Assembly: GCF_002592005.1 (NCBI RefSeq)
Contig: NZ_NVQF01000002.1
Location: 62,001-126,000 of the forward strand
DNA length: 64,000 nt
Reading direction: 5' to 3'
Source: Mycolicibacterium palauense
Lineage (GTDB): Bacteria; Actinomycetota; Actinomycetes; Mycobacteriales; Mycobacteriaceae
Of the stretch, positions 1 to 7,917 are shown piece after piece (position 1 is the first letter of the stretch; every line of letters begins with the position of its first letter). A program made the position numbers and the translations under genes. Under the pieces are notes generated by a model. It searched no databases and was not told the DNA's origin. It saw only the letters and a list, made by a program, of their open reading frames with translations.

Positions 1-822
1 CCGGCGCCGCACGTCGCGGTTGCGCGCCTTGTGGTCCAGATCCGCGGAATCGATGGAGATCGGGAAGGCGCCCACCTTGACCGTCCGGAAACCGAACTGG
101 ACCTCGCCGAAGCGTGAACGCACCCCGATGGAGGCCCGCGAGGTGTTCGCACCGATCAGGCGGCGGGCCAGGACCAGGAAGTTCTGCGCGCCGCCGGGCA
201 GGTGGAAGCCGACCAGGTCGGCGCCCAGCAGGCCCTCGGTGATCTCCGTTCGCCACGGCATCTGCATGAACAGTTCCACCGGTGGGAACGGGATGTGCAG
301 GAAGAAGCCGATCGTCAGGTCGGGACGCAGCATCCGCAGCATCTTCGGCACCAGCTGCAGCTGGTAGTCCTGGACCCACACCGTGGCGTTGGGGGCCGCG
401 GCCTGGGCGGTGACCTCGGCGAATCGGCGGTTCACCTCGACATAGCGGTCCCACCAGCTGCGGTGGTAGAGCGGTTTGACGATGACGTCGTGATACAGCG
501 GCCACAGCGTGCCGTTGGAGAAGCCCTCGTAGTATTCGGCGACGTCGTCGCTGCTGAGCTTCACCGGGAACAGTTGCATGCCCTCGGCGTCCAGCGGCTC
601 GACGTCGCCGCTGGTGTCCTCGTCGATGATGCCGGGCCAGCCGATCCAGGCGCCCCGGCGGCGGCGCAGCAGCGGTTCCAGCGCGGTGACCAGTCCACCC
701 GGGCTGCGTTTCCACGTCACGGATCCGTCGGGGTGCCGCTCCATGTCGATCGGCAGCCGATTGGCCACGACCACGAAGTCAGAGCCCCCGGAGCGGACCT
801 CTTCGCCCTCCCCGGGAACCAC
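1..822 (-). CDS. otsA: Trehalose-6-phosphate synthase OtsA, N-terminal part (gene runs off the left edge)
   Basis: This GT20 glycosyltransferase makes trehalose 6-phosphate from a nucleotide-glucose and glucose 6-phosphate in the cytosol. In mycobacteria trehalose feeds the cell-envelope glycolipids. The 274 visible residues contain the family N-terminal motif ANRLP (residues 20-24), the SPGGL nucleotide-sugar loop, [21 protein letters not shown] and [11 protein letters not shown]. These give near-certain similarity to mycobacterial OtsA from memory. The C-terminal nucleotide-sugar half is outside the window. The GTG start at 822 follows directly, in the same frame, on the TAG of the small upstream ORF, so translation is probably coupled by termination-reinitiation. 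The first 14 residues are less certain than the core. Confidence 0.95.
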   Translation of the reverse strand, partial: MVPGEGEEVRSGGSDFVVVANRLPIDMERHPDGSVTWKRSPGGLVTALEPLLRRRRGAWIGWPGIIDEDTSGDVEPLDAEGMQLFPVKLSSDDVAEYYEGFSNGTLWPLYHDVIVKPLYHRSWWDRYVEVNRRFAEVTAQAAAPNATVWVQDYQLQLVPKMLRMLRPDLTIGFFLHIPFPPVELFMQMPWRTEITEGLLGADLVGFHLPGGAQNFLVLARRLIGANTSRASIGVRSRFGEVQFGFRTVKVGAFPISIDSADLDHKARNRDVRRR

Positions 823-987
823 CTACGCCTCGTTTTTCGACGGCGCGATACCGAGCATCGACAGGAACACCCGGCACTCGTCGGCGTCGTTGGCGTACGC
901 CGCTACGACGCGGCGCGCCTGGCTGGCGGTGCTGTCGGCCAACGGTTCGACTTCGCCGAGATCGGCGGGATCAGATTTTGCAGGCAT
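823..987 (-). CDS. Small 54-residue protein upstream of otsA (Rv3489-like)
   Basis: The ATG at 987 opens a 54-codon frame ending in TAG at 825-823, immediately before the GTG of otsA. The product is acidic at its start (MPAKSDPADLGEVEPLAD) and ends in a hydrophobic or basic stretch (FLSMLGIAPSKNEA). M. tuberculosis has a 54-residue hypothetical protein, Rv3489, in exactly this position before otsA. The match in length, position and direction is the reason to call this a real gene. It has no recognisable domain, signal peptide or membrane segment. It could act as a leader that couples translation into otsA, or as an independent small protein; the sequence cannot separate these. Confidence 0.8.
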   Translation of the reverse strand: MPAKSDPADLGEVEPLADSTASQARRVVAAYANDADECRVFLSMLGIAPSKNEA

Positions 988-1106
988 GGTTCAACAATAT
1001 GCGAAGACCGCGGTGTTCCGGACCGTGCCGGCGGGCCGGGCCGCTGGGCAGGGGGTGGATCGGGCCCGAATCGGACGGGGTTCGGGCCCGGGTCAACCAC
1101 GGCAAA

Positions 1107-1139
1107 ACCGGCCGGGTGCCGCGGCGGCGCCCGGCCGGT
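1107..1139 (-). terminator. Hairpin terminator after the secreted small protein
   Basis: Positions 1107-1119 and 1127-1139 form a 13-bp GC-rich stem with one wobble pair and a 7-nt loop. Read on the minus strand the stem is followed by TTTT. It sits between the stop of the minus-strand gene at 1170 and the start of the next minus-strand gene at 987, so it would end the former transcript. Confidence 0.6.
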
Positions 1140-1169
1140 CGGGCCCTGGTCAGGACCCCCGGGGATGAG

Positions 1170-1505
1170 CTACGGCGTGACGGTCGGCGCCATGTAGCCG
1201 CCGCCGGTTTCATCGGCGCTGTCCGGGGTGCACACGGTGCCTCCGACGGTGTCGTCGCAGGGCGGGGTGGACTCCTGGGTCACTTCCGGGGTGGTGCGCG
1301 GTGCCGTCGGCCAGTTGCCGCCCGGAACGTTCGGTGCCAGTTCCGGCACGCAGTTGGCGATGAAGGCGTCCTCACGCTCGCCGAGAGGGCACGCACTATC
1401 GGGATCGGCCGTGGCCGCGGAAATGGCGAACGGGGTCGCGGCTAAGGCAATGGTGAACCCTCCCGCGGCGAGCAGTCGACGTACGGGCGTGGTCAGTGTG
1501 GCCAT
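1170..1505 (-). CDS. Small secreted protein, Ibp1-like
   Basis: A 111-residue protein with a clear Sec signal peptide: basic MATLTTPVRR, a hydrophobic core rich in Leu/Ala/Ile, and Ala-x-Ala-type cleavage before DPDS around residue 35. The mature part is short, rich in Pro/Thr/Gly and has four cysteines (residues ~39, 53, 83, 92) that could form disulfides. The segment ACPLGEREDAF...NCVPELAPNVPG resembles the mycobacterial family annotated as intersectin-EH-binding protein Ibp1; this is from memory and the molecular role is unknown. The start at 1505 is chosen because AGGAGAAAG lies just upstream and the signal peptide begins there. A longer in-frame start at 1625 would bury the signal. Confidence 0.75.
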   Translation of the reverse strand: MATLTTPVRRLLAAGGFTIALAATPFAISAATADPDSACPLGEREDAFIANCVPELAPNVPGGNWPTAPRTTPEVTQESTPPCDDTVGGTVCTPDSADETGGGYMAPTVTP

Positions 1506-1684
1506 CGTCAGGCTTTCTCCTGGTCTGGAGTGGAAGTGTGAACCGATGCTGCACGGGCATCTTATTAAGGCGGCGACGTTCGCGCACTGGATGTGGCCAA
1601 CTGCCTGCTGATAGCGGGCTCCCACCGGCGGTGCCGGCGAACCCCTGAACGTGACACCGATACCCTCAGATGTAATGTGTGCAC

Positions 1685-2620
1685 ATGGCCAAGCCTGACT
1701 ATGCGGACACCGTGGCGGACGCCTCCGGCGCCCCGGAGTTCGTGACGTACGAAACCCTTGACGAGGGCCGCATCGCCCGCATCTCGCTCAATCGGCCGGC
1801 CGAGCACAACGCGCAGAACCGGACGCTGCTGGTGCAGCTCGACAACGCGCTGCGCCGCGCCGAGGCCGACGACACCGTCCGGGTCATCATCCTGGCGGCC
1901 GTCGGCAAGAACTTCTCGGCCGGGCACGATCTGGGTTCGGAGGCGGCGATCGCCGAACGCACTCCCGGGCCGGGTCTGCATCCCAGCTTCACCATCGACG
2001 GCGGTGCCCGCGACGCGATCGTCGAGAAGCTCCTGCTGCAGGAGTGGCACTACTTCTTCGAGAACACCTCCCGGTGGCGCGAGCTGCGCAAGATCACCAT
2101 CGCCCAGGTGCAGGGCAACGCCATCTCGGCGGGCCTGATGCTGATCTGGGCCTGCGACCTGATCGTGGCCGCCGACAACGCCAAGTTCAGCGACGTGGTG
2201 GCAGCCCGGCTGGGGATGCCCGGCGTCGAGTACTTCGCCCACCCGTGGGAGTTCGGCCCCCGCAAGGCCAAGGAGCTGCTGCTCACCGGGGACTCGCTGG
2301 ACGCCGAGGAGGCCTACCGGCTGGGCATGGTGTCCAAGATCTTCCCGGTCGACGAGCTCGAGGAGAAGACGCTGCAGTTCGCGCGCCGGATCGCCGAGCG
2401 CCCCACCATGGCGGCCATGCTGGTCAAGGACTCGGTCAACGCGGCCTCGGATGCGATGGGCTTCACCGAGGCGCTGCGCCACGCGTTCCACATCCACGAA
2501 CTCGGCCATGCGCACTGGGCGGCCCACAACGAGAACCGGTTCCCGGTGGGGCAGCCGCCCGACGTGCCGGACTGGCGTAGCGCCGCGCCGACGAAACCGG
2601 CGCGCCGCGATACGCCGTAA
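1685..2620 (+). CDS. Crotonase / enoyl-CoA hydratase-isomerase family protein
   Basis: A 311-residue crotonase-fold protein expected to act on an acyl-CoA thioester. The fold is shown by ISLNRPAEHNAQNR (residues ~34-47), the oxyanion-hole segment NFSAGHDLGS, and QVQGNAISAGLMLIWACDLIVAADNA in two parts. The two catalytic glutamates of classical enoyl-CoA hydratase are absent: the first position is within AGLML, and the second region reads MPGVEYF. The reaction may therefore not be simple hydration. ATG at 1685 or GTG at 1679 are both possible starts. No Shine-Dalgarno is seen, and TACCCT at 1661-1666 could give a short leader or leaderless message. It lies just before a KstR-box-controlled SDR. 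Confidence 0.85.
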   Translation: MAKPDYADTVADASGAPEFVTYETLDEGRIARISLNRPAEHNAQNRTLLVQLDNALRRAEADDTVRVIILAAVGKNFSAGHDLGSEAAIAERTPGPGLHPSFTIDGGARDAIVEKLLLQEWHYFFENTSRWRELRKITIAQVQGNAISAGLMLIWACDLIVAADNAKFSDVVAARLGMPGVEYFAHPWEFGPRKAKELLLTGDSLDAEEAYRLGMVSKIFPVDELEEKTLQFARRIAERPTMAAMLVKDSVNAASDAMGFTEALRHAFHIHELGHAHWAAHNENRFPVGQPPDVPDWRSAAPTKPARRDTP

Positions 2621-2660
2621 GCGCGGTGCCGGCGTCGGCCGTTCGGCATGATTGCATCAT

Positions 2661-2674
2661 TAGAACGTGTTCTA
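2661..2674. promoter_or_regulatory. KstR-type operator
   Basis: The 14-mer TAGAACGTGTTCTA is a perfect match to the published KstR motif TNNAACNNGTTNNA and is nearly a perfect palindrome. It lies 20 bp before the ATG of the SDR at 2694, overlapping where a promoter would be. KstR is the TetR-family repressor of cholesterol catabolism genes in mycobacteria. Confidence 0.75.
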
Positions 2675-2693
2675 ACTGTGTGAGAGGCCGGCA

Positions 2694-3530
2694 ATGGAGC
2701 TGTCGTTTGAGGATCGGACCTATCTCGTCACCGGCGGTGGCAGCGGAATCGGCAAGGGGGTAGCCGAGGCGCTCGTCGGCTCCGGCGCCGACGTGATGAT
2801 CATCGGCCGCAACGCCGACAAGCTGGCCGCCACCGTGGACGAGATCAAGGGACAGGCCACCGCCGAATCCGGGTCGATCGCCTTCGAACCCGCCGACGTC
2901 ACCCACGAGGACGAGGTGGTCAACGCCGTCGCGGCGGCGACGGCCTGGAACGGTCGGCTGCACGGTGTGGTGCACAGTGCCGGCGGCAGCCACACGATCG
3001 GGCCGATCACCCAGATCGATTCCGAATTGTGGCGCAGCACCATCGATCTGAACGTCAACGGCACCATGTACCTGATCAAGCACTCGGCCCGGGAGATGGT
3101 CCGCGCGGGCGGCGGCTCGTTCGTCGGCATCTCCTCGATCGCCTCCAGTAACACCCACCGCTGGTTCGGTGCCTACGGGCCGGCCAAGGCGGCGCTGGAT
3201 CATCTGCTGCAGCTGGCCGCCGACGAACTCGGCCCCTCCGAGGTCCGGGTCAACGGCATCCGCCCCGGCCTGACCCGCACCGAGATGGTCGAGCCGCTCA
3301 TGAGCTCCCCGCAGATCACCGCCGACTATCAGGCGTGCACCCCGCTGCCCCGGGTCGGTGAGGTCTCCGACATCGCCAACGTGGCCCTGTTCCTGTTGTC
3401 CGACGCGGCCGCCCATGTCACCGGGCAGGTCATCAATGTCGACGGTGGGCACGGACTGCGCCGCGGCCCCGACATCTCCCCGCTGATCGAACCCGTCTTC
3501 GGCGCCGAGGCGTTACGGGGCGTCGTCTGA
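2694..3530 (+). CDS. Short-chain dehydrogenase/reductase under a KstR-type box
   Basis: A 278-residue classical SDR, an NAD(P)-dependent alcohol/ketone oxidoreductase. TGGGSGIG (residues ~14-21) is the dinucleotide loop. The catalytic Ser lies in GISSIASS and Tyr/Lys in YGPAK. The C-terminal VINVDGG segment is typical. The KstR-type operator 20 bp upstream indicates control by sterol-derived CoA thioesters, so the likely substrate is a steroid or sterol-side-chain intermediate (inference). GAGAGG at about 2681-2686 serves as ribosome-binding site. The 3' end, including the stop codon, lies in a short tandem repeat shared with the convergent gene at 3575. Confidence 0.9.
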   Translation: MELSFEDRTYLVTGGGSGIGKGVAEALVGSGADVMIIGRNADKLAATVDEIKGQATAESGSIAFEPADVTHEDEVVNAVAAATAWNGRLHGVVHSAGGSHTIGPITQIDSELWRSTIDLNVNGTMYLIKHSAREMVRAGGGSFVGISSIASSNTHRWFGAYGPAKAALDHLLQLAADELGPSEVRVNGIRPGLTRTEMVEPLMSSPQITADYQACTPLPRVGEVSDIANVALFLLSDAAAHVTGQVINVDGGHGLRRGPDISPLIEPVFGAEALRGVV

Positions 3531-3586
3531 GCCCCGGTCTGAGCCCCGGTTTGAGCCCGGCCTGAGCCCCGGTGTCAGCCCCGGCC
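3528..3586. repeat. Short tandem repeat spanning two convergent stop codons
   Basis: Five imperfect copies of an 11-12-bp unit close to TGAGCCCCGGTN run from 3528 to 3586. The first unit contains the TGA of the plus-strand SDR. The last contains the stop (TCA on the plus strand, 3575-3577) of the minus-strand dehydrogenase. The array may have arisen by slippage and supplies in-frame TGA codons repeatedly. Confidence 0.7.
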
Positions 3587-4465
3587 GGCGTCGCGGTCGG
3601 ACAGTGTGGCGATCGCCGACCAGTCGAGGTCGGCGCCGCCGTTGGCCAGCAGGGTCAGAAACCGGTCACGCAGCAGCCCGGCGATCGGCAGCGGCACCTG
3701 CAGCTGTTCGCCGGCCTCCAGCACCAGGCGGACGTCCTTGAGCCCGAGTGGGGCGGCGAATCCCGCCGGGGTGAAGCGTTCCTCGGCGATGAGCCCGCCG
3801 TAGGTGTGGTAGACGGGCGCGTCGAACAGGGTGGACGTCAGGACTTCCAGGTAGTCCTTCCGGTCGACGCCGCCCTTGCCGACCAGCGCCATCGCCTCGC
3901 CGAGGGACTCCAGCACCGAACCGATCAGGAAGTTGCCGCTGAGCTTGACGAGGTTGGCCGCCTCGGGCCGCTCGGAGAGTACGAACGTGCGCTGACCGAC
4001 CGCGGCCAGCAGGGGTGAGACCGCCTCGACGGTGCCGGGCGCGCCGGCGGCCACGACGAACAGTTTGGCGGCCGCGGCGGCCTCGGGGCGGCCGAACACG
4101 GGCGCGGAGACGAACCGCTGTCCGGCGTCGGCGTGCGCGGCGGCCAGCTGCCGGGCCAGATCCACTCCGATGGTGCTCGACGAGACGTGGACGCCGCCCT
4201 CGGGCAGGGCATCGAGAATGCCGTCGCCGAACTCGTCATCGCCGAAGACCACCTGGTGCACCGCCTGGTCGTCGGCCAGCATCGTGAACACCACCTCGGC
4301 CCGGCAGGCCTCGGCGACGGTCGCCGCCCGCTCGGCCCCGGCCTCGACCAGGGCATCCGCCCGCGCCGGGGTCCGGTTGAAGACCGTGACCTGGTGGCCG
4401 TCGGCGAGCAGGTTGGTGGCCATGGCGCGGCCCATGTTGCCGAGGCCGATGAATCCGATTCGCAT
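3575..4465 (-). CDS. NAD(P)-dependent beta-hydroxyacid dehydrogenase (3-hydroxyisobutyrate dehydrogenase family)
   Basis: A 296-residue member of the 6-phosphogluconate/3-hydroxyisobutyrate dehydrogenase family, which oxidises beta-hydroxyacids or reduces semialdehydes. The N-terminal Rossmann motif GFIGLGNMG starts at residue 3. NRTPARAD follows the second strand and suggests NADP use. The substrate-loop segment is SAPVFGRPEAA and the catalytic Lys is in LVKLSGNF. The start at 4465 places the Rossmann strand at the very N-terminus; a longer in-frame start at 4546 adds only low-complexity residues. It is divergent from the secreted dipeptidase gene with 56 bp between starts. The true substrate is not evident. 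Confidence 0.88.
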   Translation of the reverse strand: MRIGFIGLGNMGRAMATNLLADGHQVTVFNRTPARADALVEAGAERAATVAEACRAEVVFTMLADDQAVHQVVFGDDEFGDGILDALPEGGVHVSSSTIGVDLARQLAAAHADAGQRFVSAPVFGRPEAAAAAKLFVVAAGAPGTVEAVSPLLAAVGQRTFVLSERPEAANLVKLSGNFLIGSVLESLGEAMALVGKGGVDRKDYLEVLTSTLFDAPVYHTYGGLIAEERFTPAGFAAPLGLKDVRLVLEAGEQLQVPLPIAGLLRDRFLTLLANGGADLDWSAIATLSDRDAGRG

Positions 4466-4521
4466 GCCTCCACATCTACTCCGGCCGGGTCCGGCGCGCC
4501 GTTTCGGCGGGACGGACCACA

Positions 4522-5217
4522 ATGGGTCCCGTGGGTCCCGTGGCACTGGTGCGTGTGGTGATGTCGGCGGTGCTGGCGGCGGGCGCCGCGGTGTCCGGCG
4601 CCGGTGCCGCCGGTGCCGCGCCGGTGTCGCCGGTGTCGCCGGTGCCGCCGGTGTCTGCGCAGGCCGCCGCGGCCGGGCTGGTCGATGTTCTCGGCGTGGT
4701 GCCCGACGCGGTCATCGACCTGCGCTATGCGAGCGCCGACAATTTCGTCGGGATGCCGTTGTATCCGCCCGATGCGCGCTGCCTGGTGCACGAATCCCTG
4801 GCCGCGGGCCTGGCCACCGCCGCGGCCGAGCTGCGCCGCGGCGGTGAGGTCCTGGTCTTCTGGGACTGCTACCGGCCCCACGACGTGCAGGTGCGGATGT
4901 TCGAGGAGGTGCCAGACCCGAACTGGGTGGCGCGCCCGGGCGACTATGCGCGCAGCCATGAGGCCGGCAGGTCGGTGGACGTGACGCTCGCCGGCCCCGA
5001 TGGGCCGGTCGAGATGGGGACGGGCTTCGACGACTTCACTCCCCGCGCCCAGGCGTATGCGACCTCGGGTGTCAGTGCGGCGGCGCGGGCCAACCGGGCC
5101 CGGTTGCGCGCGGCCATGCAGACCGGCGGGCTGGCCGTCTATGCGGGCGAGTGGTGGCATTTCGACGGTCCGGGCGCCGGCGTGCGCCGGCCGATCCTGG
5201 ACGTGCCGGTGGACTAG
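4522..5217 (+). CDS. Secreted VanX-type D-alanyl-D-alanine dipeptidase (peptidase M15D)
   Basis: A 231-residue zinc dipeptidase of the VanX/DdpX family, which splits D-Ala-D-Ala. The zinc site is visible: His146 and Asp153 in SHEAGRSVDV, the catalytic base Glu210 and ligand His213 in GEWWHFD. WDCYRPHDVQ carries the conserved Arg of the substrate pocket. Unlike cytosolic VanX, the first ~45 residues form a hydrophobic Ala/Val/Gly-rich secretion signal followed by a Pro-rich VSPVSPVPPVS linker, so it probably works outside the membrane in wall recycling. The start at 4522 keeps basic residues before the hydrophobic core; ATG 4561 is an alternative. No vanH/vanA-like neighbours are present, so a resistance role is not suggested. 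Confidence 0.88.
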   Translation: MGPVGPVALVRVVMSAVLAAGAAVSGAGAAGAAPVSPVSPVPPVSAQAAAAGLVDVLGVVPDAVIDLRYASADNFVGMPLYPPDARCLVHESLAAGLATAAAELRRGGEVLVFWDCYRPHDVQVRMFEEVPDPNWVARPGDYARSHEAGRSVDVTLAGPDGPVEMGTGFDDFTPRAQAYATSGVSAAARANRARLRAAMQTGGLAVYAGEWWHFDGPGAGVRRPILDVPVD

Positions 5218-5336
5218 CGTGTGCGGAAACGGCCCGGGCCGCCGACCCGAGGCCCCGCGCCCACCCACCTGACCCCGGTGCGGGCCCGGGTGGGGCGGGC
5301 GGAGGCCCCGGGTGTCGGCGACCGCCGCCGACGGCC

Positions 5337-5993
5337 TCAGTCGGCGGCGAGTGCGGCGTGCAGCGACTTCTTGGCCTCGGAGACGGCGGCAGCCAGTTTC
5401 GTCCGGGCCTCGGCCAGCGACTCCTTCTGCTCGTCGGTGCCCTTCCACGCGATGGTGCGTGCCAGGCCGACGAACTCGCGGAGATCGCCGCGGATCTTCA
5501 ACAGGTCGGCGAACTTCTCGAACTTGGCGAAGAACGCATGCGCGGTGTCGCTGTTGACGCCGCGCCAGGCCAGGAGGTTGTTGCCCAGTTCGGTCAGCGT
5601 GGCCACGCCGTTGTCGACGCTGACCAGCCCGCGGCCGGCCAGCAGTCCGATGGCGAGGTCGACGACGTCCTGTGGCGGGGTGAAGGCGCCGTTGGTGGCC
5701 TCGGTGGCGCGCTGCACGATCTGGGTGGCGTCGGCGGGACCGTCGAGCAGCAGCACCGCGGTACCGAACGCTGCCGGCTTGAGGCCCCCACCGAATCCGG
5801 GCCCGAATCCCGGGCCCATGCCGGGACCACCGAATCCCGGTCCGAAGCCCGGGCCCATGCCGGGGCCGCCGAATCCGGGGCCGAATCCCGGGCCCCCGCC
5901 GAACCCGCCGCCCGGTCCGAAACCGCCCGGTCCCCAGGGCCCGGGGGCGTTTCCTCCACAGCCGGGTCCGCCCGGAAATCCACTGAAGTTCAT
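5337..5993 (-). CDS. Glycine-rich winged-helix protein, PadR-like regulator
   Basis: A 218-residue protein with two parts. Residues 1-72 are almost entirely Gly/Pro/Phe repeats of the GFGPGFGGPGM type. Residues ~73-140 look like a winged helix (helix-rich LKPAAFGTAVLLL..., then GLVSVDNGVATLTELG as the wing). Residues 150-218 are a charged, coiled-coil-like helical tail. Gly-rich N-termini before a winged helix are common in actinobacterial PadR-family regulators, hence the call; the core here is divergent. A good ribosome-binding site (AAAGGAG) precedes the ATG at 5993. The palindromes at 6042-6075, about 50 bp upstream, are likely its operator, suggesting autoregulation. Confidence 0.65.
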   Translation of the reverse strand: MNFSGFPGGPGCGGNAPGPWGPGGFGPGGGFGGGPGFGPGFGGPGMGPGFGPGFGGPGMGPGFGPGFGGGLKPAAFGTAVLLLDGPADATQIVQRATEATNGAFTPPQDVVDLAIGLLAGRGLVSVDNGVATLTELGNNLLAWRGVNSDTAHAFFAKFEKFADLLKIRGDLREFVGLARTIAWKGTDEQKESLAEARTKLAAAVSEAKKSLHAALAAD

Positions 5994-6041
5994 TGCTACT
6001 CCTTTGATTCGTGGTCCGCGTCCAGAGGGGACGCGCTACCT

Positions 6042-6075
6042 ATATCAACTTCCTTGATACCAACGAGGTTGATAT
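6042..6075. promoter_or_regulatory. Palindromic operator between the PadR-like and MarR genes
   Basis: The AT-rich stretch holds TATCAA-N5-TTGATA (6043-6059) and a further half-site so that ATATCAAC (6042-6049) mirrors GTTGATAT (6068-6075). Such AT-rich nested inverted repeats stand out in this GC-rich DNA. Position suggests control of the minus-strand gene starting at 5993 and possibly of the MarR gene starting at 6203. Confidence 0.6.
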
Positions 6076-6202
6076 CCGTCAATCGCGATGCGTGGCGGCC
6101 GAGCGTCGTCGCGGCCGGCGTGTGGCCGGCTCGGCGCCCGGATCCGAATGCGGATCCTCCGCGTGCGGTTGTGCCGGCCCGAACTCGTGTGAGGATGACG
6201 GG

Positions 6203-6682
6203 GTGAGTGAATCCGTGGCCGAGCCGCTGGGTTACCTGCTGCACCGGCTGGCCGCGGTCCTGCGTCCGCAGATGGCCGCCGAACTCGGCGAACTCGGGCT
6301 GGGATTGCCCGAGTTCGTCTGCCTGCGAATACTCGCGACGTGCCCGGGGCGCAGTGGCGCCGAACTGGCCCGCGACACCCACGTGTCGGCCCAGGCGATG
6401 AACCAGGTGCTGCACCGACTGGAATCCATGGGTGCGGTGACCCGCCCGCCCACCGCGCCGGCGGGCCGGGCCCGGCCCGCCGAACTGACCGGAGCGGGCA
6501 AGCGGTTGCTCACACGCGCGGAACGTGCCGTGCACCGCGCCGATCAGCGCGTGCTGGACGGGTTGACGCCCACCGAACAGCGCAGGCTCAAGGGGCTGCT
6601 GCGCAAGGCCGGAATGCACGACGCCGGGCTCGCCGCCGTGGCGCCCGGCCGGGGCGACGCCGAACGGCGCTCTGTGCGGTAG
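6203..6682 (+). CDS. MarR-family transcriptional regulator
   Basis: A 159-residue MarR-type dimeric winged-helix regulator. The recognition region reads GLPEFVCLRILATCPGRSGAEL in two parts followed by ARDTHVSAQAMNQVLHRLESMG (helix-turn-helix, residues ~30-75), and the wing is GAVTRPPTAPAGRARPAELTGAG. The GTG start at 6203 is preceded by GAGG at 6191-6194; upstream in-frame starts only add low-complexity sequence. The gene reads in the same direction as the LLM oxidoreductase 92 bp downstream, which may be its target. Ligand unknown. Confidence 0.85.
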   Translation: MSESVAEPLGYLLHRLAAVLRPQMAAELGELGLGLPEFVCLRILATCPGRSGAELARDTHVSAQAMNQVLHRLESMGAVTRPPTAPAGRARPAELTGAGKRLLTRAERAVHRADQRVLDGLTPTEQRRLKGLLRKAGMHDAGLAAVAPGRGDAERRSVR

Positions 6683-6774
6683 CTTGTGGGCGACCACAGT
6701 GTCCGGGGTCCCGTCCCGGCCGGTGCCCCGTGTGTCGGCCCGCGGGCCCGAACGGATCCGGCGGAGGAGATCTG

Positions 6775-7665
6775 GTGGCTGATTACGGCAGGGTGGTGCA
6801 GTTCGGTGTGTTCATCACGCCGAGATCGGACCGGTTGGACAACGGCCTGGCCCTGGCCGCGCTGGCCGACGAGTCCCTCGATTTCATTGGCGTACAGGAT
6901 CATCCGTATCAGCGACGTTTCCTCGACGCATGGGCGTTCATGTCGAACCTGCTCCTGCGCACCGAGCGGGTGCGGGTGGTGCCCGACGTGGCCAATGTTC
7001 CGCTGCGCGAGCCCGCGGTGATGGCCAAGATGGCCGCAAGCCTGGACGTGCTGTCCGGCGGCCGGATGGAACTGGCGCTCGGCGCCGGCGCCTTCTGGGA
7101 TCCGATCGTCGCGATGGGTGGTCCCCGCCGCTCACCGAGACAGGCCGCGCAGGCGCTGCGCGAGGCCGTCGAGGTCACGCGGCTGATGTGGTCGGGGGAG
7201 CGCGCGGTCAGCTACGACGGAGAGTTCTACCGTCTGAAGGGGCTGCATCCGGGGCCGCAGCCGGTCCACGACATGCAGGTCTGGCTGGGCGTGGGCGGAC
7301 CGAAGCTGCTGCGCTATCTCGGCGGTCACGCCGACGGGTGGATCCCGTCGAACAGCTATTTTCCGCCGGATGTGCTGCCGCAGATGCAGCGGCAGATCGA
7401 CGCGGGCGCCCTGGAGGCCGGCCGGGATCCCGCGGAGATCGCCCGCGTGTACAACGTCTTCGGCCGGATAGTCGACGTTCCCACCGACGAGCGGTTCAAC
7501 GGCACGGTCGAGCAGTGGGTCGAGACCTTGGTCGGCCTGGTCGTCGAGACCGGGATGGACACCTTCATCTTCGCCGCACCCGACGACGACGTCGATCAGG
7601 TGCGCCGCTTCGCTCGCGAGGTCGTGCCGGCGGTGCGCGACGGTGTCGACCGCCGCCGGCGATGA
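6775..7665 (+). CDS. LLM-class (luciferase-like) flavin/F420-dependent oxidoreductase
   Basis: A 296-residue TIM-barrel protein of the bacterial luciferase-like superfamily, using FMN or, commonly in mycobacteria, coenzyme F420. Characteristic segments are FGVFITPRSD at the N-terminus, ADESLDFIGVQDHPYQRRF (strand 2/3), the DVLSGGRMELALGAG motif near residue 85-100 and VWLGVGGPKLLRYLGGHADGW in two parts near 165-185. GGAGGAG six bases before GTG 6775 fixes the start. A long upstream in-frame extension overlaps the MarR gene and is not supported. Substrate unknown; the MarR gene upstream is a plausible regulator. The 252 bp after it, up to the next gene, hold no gene that can be recognised. Confidence 0.88.
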   Translation: MADYGRVVQFGVFITPRSDRLDNGLALAALADESLDFIGVQDHPYQRRFLDAWAFMSNLLLRTERVRVVPDVANVPLREPAVMAKMAASLDVLSGGRMELALGAGAFWDPIVAMGGPRRSPRQAAQALREAVEVTRLMWSGERAVSYDGEFYRLKGLHPGPQPVHDMQVWLGVGGPKLLRYLGGHADGWIPSNSYFPPDVLPQMQRQIDAGALEAGRDPAEIARVYNVFGRIVDVPTDERFNGTVEQWVETLVGLVVETGMDTFIFAAPDDDVDQVRRFAREVVPAVRDGVDRRRR

Positions 7666-7917
7666 CCGCGGCCGGCGCGGCCCGGGTGTAGTGCCCCGCT
7701 GAGGCCGTTGTCGCTGCGGACGAGCTTCGGGCTGTGGTTCCCGATCGTGACCCGGCCGGGGTAGCGCACGAGGACTTTCCCGCTGGCTGTTGGGCCCCGA
7801 AGTCTGGTCGATATGCCCCCGAAGCCCGCGGCGGCGTGCTAGTCCTAGGCCAGGGAGTGGTTTGCTGGACGCCGACGGGCGTCGACGCTCCCACCCGGAC
7901 GCGCCGAGGAGTTCGTG

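Noticed and set aside
202..1197. Open frame on the plus strand across otsA
   Set aside because: Antisense to the clearly conserved OtsA and the small upstream ORF; no family similarity.
3925..5448. Open minus-strand frame of about 507 codons
   Set aside because: Its Arg/His/Pro-rich sequence covers the dipeptidase gene in antisense and overlaps the dehydrogenase in another frame; both of these have conserved motifs.
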